Below, one piece after another: positions 6,722-13,363 of a DNA stretch of 21,380 nt. The DNA is from an uncultured Capnocytophaga sp. (GTDB lineage Bacteria; Bacteroidota; Bacteroidia; Flavobacteriales; Flavobacteriaceae), in assembly GCF_938029845.1 (NCBI RefSeq), contig NZ_CALHGG010000146.1, positions 1-21,380 on the forward strand, in the 5' to 3' direction. The notes under the pieces are model-generated. The model did not search any database and had not been told where the DNA came from. It worked only from the letters and a program-made list of their open reading frames with translations. The first letter of the stretch is position 1; each line of letters begins with the position of its first letter. The position numbers were made by a program, and so were the translations under genes.

Positions 6722-7696
6722 TTATAAAAATTTTACAGACTTAATAATAGTCTCTAATTCAAAAAGCAAATCGCGCTTGGAGGTACCAGGGGCAGCGATA
6801 AAGCCCTCTATGACAATGCAGCGGTCTCGCTTAGGATCTTCTATAATATAGTTGCTAAAAGGGCCACCAAGTAAGAAGTTTTTCACCTCCCAAAGCCCCT
6901 TACTTTCAATAGTAGGGTAGTTGCCTATTTGGATTCTCTTATAAGTAGGCGCAAAGGCAGGGCTGGTAATCATATACATACCCTCCTCTGGGCCAGGGAT
7001 GTAGCGCTGACCAATGGAGTCTCTCATTTGGATAATAGCACTTGTACAATCCTTATCAGAGGAGCAAATCTTCCCCTTGGGTATCTCATAAATAAGAATA
7101 TCGGCGGTACCATTCTTTACTTTTCTTTCTAACCAAAAGAAATTATCTTCCTGTTTTACAATATGATATAGCGAAGGGAAAGTAAGTTGTACTCCAAGGC
7201 GTTCCTCAATGGCTTTGGTCTTATTAAGTGTTTGCTTGAAGCGATTTTCTACCTCACGCATCTCATTTTCCTTGAAAGAGAGAATAATCACGGGTGCGTA
7301 TTTTTGTATTTCGCTGATAAGGTCATCGGTGGTTTGTCCTGTAAGGAAAGCCACTTTTTGGTTTTTAGCATAAAGAGAGTCCTTGATATGGAAGCGATTT
7401 TTGTGGTCAGTGGAGACAATCAAGATATTTCTTCCTGCACGGGTCATTCCTTCGAAGACATCTTCGGGAATTTGCTGAATGTCAAAGATAGGTTCTCTTG
7501 CTCCTGCAATTTCTTCTACAGGAGAGGCAAAGTAACTACGCAAACTATCTCCTACAATACCTCCCCACAATTGAGGGTCCATCACGATTGTAAGAGAGTT
7601 GATACTCCCTACCGAATCGGGTAAGTACTGTTTTTTCTGTTGTTTGCAGCCCCACAAAAGACTACTGATAAGAATAGCTAAGATACATTTTTTCAT
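6722..7696 (-). CDS. DUF4837 family lipoprotein
   Basis: A 324-aa protein with a type II signal peptide (lipobox LLWGC, Cys17) followed by a basic KQQKK stretch. The body matches the DUF4837 family as I remember it, found mainly in Bacteroidota and without a known function: NSLTIVMDPQLWGGIVGDSLR near the N-terminus, a central FPSLYHIVKQEDNFFWLERK, and EGMYMITSPAF with FIAAPGTSKRDLLFELE near the C-terminus. The basic residues after Cys do not resemble a surface-export signal, so a periplasmic face is likely. It is the last gene of the minus-strand block, 92 nt after the DUF4353 gene, and has its own possible -7 element. Confidence 0.85.
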   Translation of the reverse strand: MKKCILAILISSLLWGCKQQKKQYLPDSVGSINSLTIVMDPQLWGGIVGDSLRSYFASPVEEIAGAREPIFDIQQIPEDVFEGMTRAGRNILIVSTDHKNRFHIKDSLYAKNQKVAFLTGQTTDDLISEIQKYAPVIILSFKENEMREVENRFKQTLNKTKAIEERLGVQLTFPSLYHIVKQEDNFFWLERKVKNGTADILIYEIPKGKICSSDKDCTSAIIQMRDSIGQRYIPGPEEGMYMITSPAFAPTYKRIQIGNYPTIESKGLWEVKNFLLGGPFSNYIIEDPKRDRCIVIEGFIAAPGTSKRDLLFELETIIKSVKFL

Positions 7697-7735
7697 AAGA
7701 AGTGCTTGAACACTTAGTAACAGCTAATATTGTTC

Positions 7736-7743
7736 CAAAAATA
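7736..7743 (-). promoter_or_regulatory. -7 element before the DUF4837 gene
   Basis: The minus strand reads TATTTTTG (TAnnTTTG), 39 nt upstream of the start codon. The leader contains a small inverted repeat AAGTG/CACTT (7700-7715) just before the ATG. The only TTTG further upstream is too far away to be the -33 element. Confidence 0.45.
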
Positions 7744-7788
7744 AAAATTTTTTGATATTTGTGTTTTATTTAACAAATAATCTGCTTT

Positions 7789-9315
7789 TTAGGGGTTAAT
7801 AGTCTTATTGGTATTAAAATAGGTTACATGAGTACCTGCTTTGTAATACCCTTCTTTATAGAGATTATTTTCTTCTTCCCCTTCCCTTACAGTACCTTCT
7901 TTATAGAAGTCATATTTCTTATTAGGGAGGAGTTTGCTACTGGTAAAAAGTAGATAAGCAAAGGAAATGGGAGTGCGATAGGTAAAGACCTCGCGTTCGC
8001 CCTCTCTAAGGTGTAATAAGGTATTGGACTGAAAATCACTAAAGAAAGCAAAAGCCACTTGGGATCCTTCCTTGAGGGCGGCTTTTTGTTCTGGTTTTCC
8101 TCCAGTGGCCAGTAGGCTACCCCCTGTTATTTCAAAGACACCTGTAGGAGGTACATTGATAGGGGTTTTTGTGCCTAAACTCTTTAGGAAAGTACGTCCA
8201 GCAGTTAGACTTACCAATAGTTCACTCTCTAAGGCATTCTCAGAGGTAGATTCAAAATCATATAGTCCTTTGTTGATGTAGATTCCCTTGCCCCCATACA
8301 CTCCTGTATCTATAGAGTTGAGATTTATTTTAGCATTGGAAAAGGTAATGATACTGGGAGACACAATTCCTTTAGCCCACGCACTAACAGAAAAGGTTCC
8401 TCCATTGATCGTGATAAAGGGATCTGTCTCCCTTTGCGTGAGGGAGGCCATAAGAGCATTGTTCTTGGCCTTGAGCGTATAGTTTCCGTCATTGATAATT
8501 ACATAGCCGTTGGTAACCACAATGGCATTGCCCAATCCATCATTCTCTTGGGTGTCCACCACTAGGGAACCTCCGTCACCTGTGTAGGCTGTTTTGCTAC
8601 GGATACCATCTTTTTTAACCTTGACAGAGAGGTTGGCTTGGGAAGAAAGCGTTGTACGGAGGCTACTTTGGCATACTATTCCAGAGGTATTTTGTCCCAA
8701 TAGGGAAAGATTTCCCTCACCTGTAAGGATGAGCGAACCTAAGCTATAGAGAACTGCTGTATTATCGTTATCACTATAAGAGATACTATTGGTGAGAACG
8801 TTTGTCGTTCCTATTGGAATATTAACAAAGGCCTTACTGTTATTGCTGAGACTGATTACAGTATTCTCATTGGTCAATGAAAGATTACGCAAGGTGAGTT
8901 TGTAAGGGTGTGCACTAGAGAGACTAAAACTTCCATTGGAAGCACTTCCAGAGAGAACATATTCTACATTTTGTGCTGCGGAAGATATGCTAAGGTGTGC
9001 CTGATCCTTACGTACAGTGATATTAGGAGTTCCTACAACCTGCACATTACCCTCAGAGAAAGTAATCATCACTTGCTGATCAAAGGTATAATTACTAAGC
9101 TGGTCACTTGGATCCTCTCCCCTTTGTTGTCCTCCTTGAGGAGCAGCTGCCGAATCGGTAAGAGGAGTGATGTGTATCTCCTTCTCAGTGGCAGGCGTCT
9201 CGGGAGTAGGGGTAGAGCGCTTTTTGGGAATTCTGTCATCTATATCATTACTACAAGATATAATGGATAGTGATATAAATAAAGCAGTTAAGCAAGAGAG
9301 TAAGTGTTTCTTCAT
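7789..9315 (-). CDS. DUF4353 (Cthe_2159-like) beta-helix lipoprotein
   Basis: A 508-aa lipoprotein: signal peptide with lipobox SIISC (Cys21), then a Pro/Thr-rich linker (about 30-70) and a long repetitive beta-rich region of the carbohydrate-binding DUF4353 family, whose Clostridium thermocellum member Cthe_2159 is a polysaccharide-binding beta-helix. Repeating strand/turn units are visible, for example SLGSLILTGEGNLSLLGQ, VKKDGIRSKTAYTGDGGSL and FITINGGTFSVSAWAKGI. Residues after Cys21 (SNDIDD) are acidic, resembling the lipoprotein export signals that place lipoproteins on the cell surface in this phylum, so surface exposure is inferred. It follows the outer-membrane barrel gene on the same strand with an octamer repeat between. 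The ligand is unknown. Confidence 0.85.
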   Translation of the reverse strand: MKKHLLSCLTALFISLSIISCSNDIDDRIPKKRSTPTPETPATEKEIHITPLTDSAAAPQGGQQRGEDPSDQLSNYTFDQQVMITFSEGNVQVVGTPNITVRKDQAHLSISSAAQNVEYVLSGSASNGSFSLSSAHPYKLTLRNLSLTNENTVISLSNNSKAFVNIPIGTTNVLTNSISYSDNDNTAVLYSLGSLILTGEGNLSLLGQNTSGIVCQSSLRTTLSSQANLSVKVKKDGIRSKTAYTGDGGSLVVDTQENDGLGNAIVVTNGYVIINDGNYTLKAKNNALMASLTQRETDPFITINGGTFSVSAWAKGIVSPSIITFSNAKINLNSIDTGVYGGKGIYINKGLYDFESTSENALESELLVSLTAGRTFLKSLGTKTPINVPPTGVFEITGGSLLATGGKPEQKAALKEGSQVAFAFFSDFQSNTLLHLREGEREVFTYRTPISFAYLLFTSSKLLPNKKYDFYKEGTVREGEEENNLYKEGYYKAGTHVTYFNTNKTINP

Positions 9316-9323
9316 GTGAAATT

Positions 9324-9395
9324 AATTAGTCAATTAGTCGATTAGTCAATTAGCCAATGTTTCAATTAGTCAATTGTCACATCGTCTCATCATCT
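9324..9395 (+). repeat. Degenerate octamer repeat (about 9 units)
   Basis: Consecutive 8-mers: AATTAGTC, AATTAGTC, GATTAGTC, AATTAGCC, AATGTTTC, AATTAGTC, AATTGTCA, CATCGTCT, CATCATCT. The first six are clear copies and the last three are decayed. It fills the gap between the DUF4353 and barrel genes and so would be the 5' leader of the DUF4353 gene or an intercistronic spacer. Confidence 0.7.
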
Positions 9396-9397
9396 TA

Positions 9398-10063
9398 TTA
9401 GAATATTGTTAGTTGTTTTAAGCGATACTCCACTCCTATGGAGAGGTAGGAGTGTCTGAAGACATTATTATTTCCGAACTCAGTAGTGATAAGTGCAGGG
9501 TGCTGTTTGTCAAATAGGTTAGTAAGGGAATTGACATAGCGCAATTCGGCAGCTAAGTCCTCCATGAGTCGTACCTTACAGCCTATAATCACAGCAAAGT
9601 CAAAGTTCCTATATATACCCTTATCCAAGAAGTTTTCCCCATTGTAGAAGATAGTTTCTTCAGAGCCTATTTCGGGTTTTACAGCAAGAAAACCGAATTG
9701 TCCTCCCACTTGTAGGGAGAATTTTTCATGTAGTTTTAGGCTGGTCAGTATAGGTACATTGATGTAATCAGTGTTGATAGAAGCCTTGTACAGTTCTCCA
9801 TTGGGTAGTAGTCCTTCACGTTCCCAGCGGGCACCTTGTCTGGAAAAGAGTACTTCAGGTTGCAGAGAGAAGATACGTCCTAAGAAAAGTTCTCCGTATG
9901 CACCTACATATACACCTAATTTTCCTTTGAAAGTGGAAACATCTGAGGTAGTTCCTCTTAGGTTCACATAGCTAAGCCCTCCCTTAACTCCTATATCAAA
10001 TTCCTGAGCAGAACATAAAAGAGAGAAAAAAGAGAGAAAGCAACATAGCATATTTCTTTTCAT
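9398..10063 (-). CDS. Outer-membrane beta-barrel protein (PF13568 type)
   Basis: A 221-aa protein with a type I signal peptide (cleavage near SA19-Q20) followed by EFDIGVKGGLSYVNL, the typical start of Bacteroidota porin-family/PorT-like barrels. Alternating hydrophobic-polar strands run to the C-terminal SYLSIGVEYRL, which supports an eight-stranded outer-membrane barrel. An in-frame ATG 33 codons upstream is rejected because a perfect -7 element (10097-10104, minus) lies between the two starts; the ATG at 10063 also gives a proper signal peptide. It is first in the block barrel - DUF4353 lipoprotein - DUF4837 lipoprotein. Role unknown; these barrels are often assembly or adhesion-related, but nothing specific is visible. 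Confidence 0.85.
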   Translation of the reverse strand: MKRNMLCCFLSFFSLLCSAQEFDIGVKGGLSYVNLRGTTSDVSTFKGKLGVYVGAYGELFLGRIFSLQPEVLFSRQGARWEREGLLPNGELYKASINTDYINVPILTSLKLHEKFSLQVGGQFGFLAVKPEIGSEETIFYNGENFLDKGIYRNFDFAVIIGCKVRLMEDLAAELRYVNSLTNLFDKQHPALITTEFGNNNVFRHSYLSIGVEYRLKQLTIF

Positions 10064-10096
10064 ATGAAATATATTGGTAATTAATAGAATAATGTG

Positions 10097-10104
10097 CAAA
10101 AGTA
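10097..10104 (-). promoter_or_regulatory. -7 element of the barrel gene promoter
   Basis: The minus strand reads TACTTTTG, matching TAnnTTTG, 33 nt upstream of the chosen ATG at 10063. It excludes the longer reading frame beginning at 10162. The rest of the interval up to the greA promoter (10105-10260) is AT-rich with nothing else seen. Confidence 0.6.
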
Positions 10105-10260
10105 GTAAAAAAATAAAAACAATACACAGCATGAAGGATGGTTTCTTAAAAAAGATATTCACGAGGGCATAAGTTAAAAAATAAAAATAAAAGTTAATGT
10201 ACTAAAATTCTCTACACAAATTTTTTTTTGCATTTTGCTTGTGAAATAGAATTAAGTTTG

Positions 10261-10268
10261 TATCTTTG
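10261..10268 (+). promoter_or_regulatory. -7 element of the greA-HIT promoter
   Basis: TATCTTTG matches TAnnTTTG; T-rich TTTTG sequences lie about 20-30 nt upstream. It is 154 nt before greA, implying a leader of about 145 nt (10276-10422), long for this genome. The leader carries AAGGAGGT (10278-10285), a perfect Shine-Dalgarno-like run, and a possible 19-codon ORF at 10302-10361. Confidence 0.55.
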
Positions 10269-10422
10269 CCCCTATGTAAGGAGGTCTTGTAGCTAAGAGT
10301 TATGAGGCTGATTATCAGTATTTACATCATTCCAGTTGAGAGAAAATTAGTGTATGCTTAATTGAACTTTGCTGGGGTGTTATTTTTTTATTAGTTTATC
10401 AACCTAAAAAGCATAAAAAGAA

Positions 10423-10893
10423 ATGAAAGTAGCTTATTACACTGAAGAAGGGTTACGTGCACTGAAGGCAGAATTGGATCAACTCCGTGATGTAGAGCGT
10501 CCTCGCGCTTCCCAAGCAATTGCTGAAGCCCGAGATAAGGGAGACCTTTCAGAAAATGCAGAATATGATGCAGCAAAGGAAGCACAAGGACTCTTAGAGC
10601 TGAAAATAGCGAAGTTAGAAGAATTGGTAGCCAATGCTCGTGTGATAGATGAGTCCCAATTGGATACCTCCAAGGTGCTGATACTCTCCACTGTGAAGCT
10701 TAAGAACAAGGCTAACAATGCCGTAATGACTTATACCTTGGTAGCTGAGAGTGAAGCGGATCTTAAGAGTGGTAAGATCTCGGTAAGTTCCCCCATAGGA
10801 CGCGGATTGCTAGGCAAATCCGTAGGAGATATAGCCGAAATAAAAGTGCCTAATGGTACCTTACAGATGGAAATTATTGAAATAACCCGATAA
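10423..10893 (+). CDS. greA: Transcription elongation factor GreA
   Basis: GreA inserts its coiled coil into the secondary channel of RNA polymerase and stimulates cleavage of backtracked transcripts. The 156-aa length is standard. The N-terminal coiled coil (about 1-75) contains ARDKGDLSENAEYDAAKE with the tip acidic residues Asp41 and Glu44, as in E. coli GreA; the C-terminal FKBP-like domain carries the family end VPNGTLQMEIIEI and the SPIGRGLLGK loop. It is followed after 10 nt by the HIT gene, a gene pair common in Flavobacteriia, and both would come from the promoter at 10261. Confidence 0.97.
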   Translation: MKVAYYTEEGLRALKAELDQLRDVERPRASQAIAEARDKGDLSENAEYDAAKEAQGLLELKIAKLEELVANARVIDESQLDTSKVLILSTVKLKNKANNAVMTYTLVAESEADLKSGKISVSSPIGRGLLGKSVGDIAEIKVPNGTLQMEIIEITR

Positions 10894-10903
10894 ATCTTAA
10901 GAT

Positions 10904-11293
10904 ATGGCATCTATCTTTACAAAAATTGTCAATGGTGAAATACCTTGCTATAAGATAGCAGAGACTGAACATTGTTTCGCTTTTTTAGATATCAATCCCA
11001 ATGCGATAGGGCATACCCTCTGTATACCTAAGCAGGAAGTGGATAAGCTCTTTGATCTACCAGAGGATCGTTATCATGAGCTGCTTGAGTTTGCCCGTAA
11101 GGTAGCCATAGCCCTTGAAAAGGCAGTTCCATGTGAGCGTGTAGGAATGGCTGTAGTGGGGCTGGAGGTGCATCATGCACATATACACCTTATCCCTATC
11201 AGCAAGATGAGTGAGATGACCTTCCAAGAGAAGGTAAAACTCACCCCTGAAGAATTTCAAGAGGTAGCCAATAAGGTACAGTCTTATCTGTAA
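10904..11293 (+). CDS. HIT family nucleotide hydrolase
   Basis: A 129-aa histidine-triad protein. HIT proteins of the Hint branch hydrolyse purine nucleoside phosphoramidates and related nucleotide conjugates in the cytosol. The signature H91-A-H93-I-H95-L-I is present, with His93 expected to be the nucleophile; the N-terminal SIFTKIVNGEIPCYKIAE and the DINPNAIGHTLCIPK segment (29-43) are typical. Likely second gene of the greA operon (10-nt gap), ending at an intrinsic terminator. The physiological substrate cannot be told from the sequence. Confidence 0.93.
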   Translation: MASIFTKIVNGEIPCYKIAETEHCFAFLDINPNAIGHTLCIPKQEVDKLFDLPEDRYHELLEFARKVAIALEKAVPCERVGMAVVGLEVHHAHIHLIPISKMSEMTFQEKVKLTPEEFQEVANKVQSYL

Positions 11294-11317
11294 AAATTGT
11301 CATCATAGTTTATTAGC

Positions 11318-11350
11318 AAACTTTGCCAGAGTTTCTTTGGCAAAGTTTTT
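11318..11350 (+). terminator. Intrinsic terminator of greA-HIT
   Basis: A perfect 10-bp stem, AAACTTTGCC (11318-11327) with GGCAAAGTTT (11339-11348), an 11-nt loop, and a T-rich tail, 24 nt after the HIT stop codon. Confidence 0.85.
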
Positions 11351-11398
11351 CTTTTGGAGAAAATGAAAAATTAAGTCTGTTTTTTTCCAAAAAATTCT

Positions 11399-11406
11399 TA
11401 TATTTG
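11399..11406 (+). promoter_or_regulatory. -7 element of the acyltransferase promoter
   Basis: TATATTTG matches TAnnTTTG and lies between the greA-HIT terminator and the acyltransferase start, implying a leader of about 75 nt. No clear -33 TTTG. Confidence 0.55.
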
Positions 11407-11486
11407 CATTTTGAAAAAGTGTATAAAAAGTTTCGAGCCACACTAGCAAGGCTTGAGTAATTATAATAAATGATTTACAATAACTT

Positions 11487-13301
11487 ATGGGACTGATTAC
11501 GGCAAAGGAACTAGCAAAAGCAGCTAAGTTAGACCGATTTGGGTTTGTAGGCACCTTTGCAGGTTGGGGGCTGTTGCATCTGTTGCGTCTGGCACCTCTC
11601 AACAGAATTTATGATAGGAATAAGCACCTACAAGGAGTAGAGTTCTTGGATGCCTTGCTCAAAGAATTCAAAGTGCATTATGATGTGCGAGAAGAAGACT
11701 TACGAAAGATTCCTAAGGAAGGCCCCTTTATTACTATATCCAACCACCCATTGGGAGGATTGGATGGTATTCTTTTGCTAAAAATTCTCTTGGAACAACG
11801 TCCAGACTATAAGGTAATGGCCAATTTTCTATTGGCGCGTATTGAACCTTTAGCCCCTTATATCATTCAAGTAAATCCTTTTGAAGATCACAAGGAAGTC
11901 TCTTCTAGCCTTATGGGTTTCAAGCAGGCCTTAGCACACCTCAAGGAGGGGTTACCTTTGGGAATTTTTCCCGCTGGAGAGGTTTCTACCCAGCTTAGTG
12001 GAAATATTTATGTAGATAAAACATGGGAAAAATCGGCTATGAAGCTGATAAAAAAGGCCAATGTTCCAGTAGTACCTATCTATTTTCATGCCAAGAATAG
12101 TCCTCTATTCTATCAGCTAGCCAAGCAGAGTGATACGCTACGTACTGCTAAACTCCCTTCAGAGCTACTATCCCAGAAGAACAAGACGATAGGTATACGT
12201 ATAGGTCGTCCAATATTACCCAAAGTACAGGAGGAAATGGAAGACCTTTATGAGTTTGCCAATTTCCTAAGAAAGAAGACTTATTTGCTTTCCAATACCT
12301 ACGAAGAGAAAAAGCTATTTAAGTCCTTCGCCTCTATGATAAAGGTAAAGAATAACAAAGATCCACAGGAAGTAGCCCCTGCTCAAGATCCAGAACTATT
12401 AGAGAAGGAAATAGCATTCTTGCGGACTCAGCAGGGTACCCGCCTTTTGCAACATAAGGAATATGAGATATTTTTGGCTAAGGCGGAGGATATTCCTCAT
12501 ATACTCCAAGAGATAGGAAGGCTTAGAGAACTCACTTTTCGTGAGGTAGGGGAGGGAACCAATCTCTCAATAGACTTGGACGAATATGATGCTTACTATC
12601 GCCATCTCTTCCTTTGGGAAAGCGATACTAAGCGAATCATAGGTGCCTATCGTATGGGCTTAGGAAGTGATTTCTTTGACCTATATGGCATTAATGGCTT
12701 CTATACACATAGTCTATTCAGGTTTGATCCTGAACTCAATACCATGATGCGGCAAACGATAGAGATGGGACGTGCCTTTGTAGTGAGTGAGTATCAGCAG
12801 AAACCAATGCCTTTGTTCTTGTTATGGAAAGGAATTGCGCTAACTACCTTGCACTTCCCAGAGCATAAGTATCTGCTTGGAGGAGTAAGTATTTCCAATC
12901 AGTTCTCGGATTTCTCCAAATCACTCATGATTGAGTTTATGAAATCCAACTTCTATGACCCTTACATTGCTCAATATGTAAAACCTAAGAAGGAATATAA
13001 GGTACGCCTTAAGGATGCTGATAAGGATTTTATCCTTGATGAAACTCAATCAGACCTGAATAAGTTTGACAAGATCATTGATGAGCTGGAGCCAGGAAAC
13101 TTGCGCCTTCCGGTACTGATAAAGAAATATATCAAGCAGAATGCCAAGGTGATAGCTTTCAATGTAGATCCCTTATTTAATAATGCGATAGATGGTCTCA
13201 TGTATATTCGTATAGATGACCTTCCAGAAAGTACTATTAAGCCAGCAATAGAGGAATTTCAATCACAGTTAGAAAAAGGAGAGATTTACCATAAAGATTA
13301 A
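11487..13301 (+). CDS. Fused PlsC-type and OlsB-type acyltransferase (OlsF-like)
   Basis: A 604-aa two-domain protein. The N-terminal half (about 70-280) is a lysophospholipid-acyltransferase-type domain with the catalytic histidine in NHPLGGLDG (His87, Asp93) and a second motif FPAGEVS (161-167) in place of the usual FPEGTRS. The C-terminal half (about 335-560) resembles the OlsB/hemolysin-type GNAT N-acyltransferases, with RELTFREVGEG, an acidic DLDEYDAYYRHLFLWE segment and IIGAYRMGLG. Fused enzymes of this layout (OlsF) make ornithine lipids by N- then O-acylation, and Bacteroides uses separate GlsB and GlsA for glycine lipids. I infer synthesis of an aminoacyl lipid of the inner or outer membrane; the head group is not determined. 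Single gene with its own promoter and terminator. Confidence 0.85.
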   Translation: MGLITAKELAKAAKLDRFGFVGTFAGWGLLHLLRLAPLNRIYDRNKHLQGVEFLDALLKEFKVHYDVREEDLRKIPKEGPFITISNHPLGGLDGILLLKILLEQRPDYKVMANFLLARIEPLAPYIIQVNPFEDHKEVSSSLMGFKQALAHLKEGLPLGIFPAGEVSTQLSGNIYVDKTWEKSAMKLIKKANVPVVPIYFHAKNSPLFYQLAKQSDTLRTAKLPSELLSQKNKTIGIRIGRPILPKVQEEMEDLYEFANFLRKKTYLLSNTYEEKKLFKSFASMIKVKNNKDPQEVAPAQDPELLEKEIAFLRTQQGTRLLQHKEYEIFLAKAEDIPHILQEIGRLRELTFREVGEGTNLSIDLDEYDAYYRHLFLWESDTKRIIGAYRMGLGSDFFDLYGINGFYTHSLFRFDPELNTMMRQTIEMGRAFVVSEYQQKPMPLFLLWKGIALTTLHFPEHKYLLGGVSISNQFSDFSKSLMIEFMKSNFYDPYIAQYVKPKKEYKVRLKDADKDFILDETQSDLNKFDKIIDELEPGNLRLPVLIKKYIKQNAKVIAFNVDPLFNNAIDGLMYIRIDDLPESTIKPAIEEFQSQLEKGEIYHKD

Positions 13302-13307
13302 AAATCA

Positions 13308-13338
13308 AAAAGTCGTGCCCATAATAGGCACGACTTTT
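13308..13338. terminator. Bidirectional terminator
   Basis: AAAAGTCGTGCC (13308-13319) pairs perfectly with GGCACGACTTTT (13327-13338), giving a 12-bp stem with a 7-nt loop and A/T runs on both sides. It sits between the acyltransferase stop (13301) and the convergent TonB receptor stop (13364) and can serve both. Confidence 0.88.
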
Positions 13339-13363
13339 CATTTATGAGAGGCTATGAACATAC

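Noticed and set aside
10064..10162. 33-residue N-terminal extension of the barrel protein
   Set aside because: The -7 promoter element at 10097-10104 lies inside it, and the downstream ATG starts a clean signal peptide.
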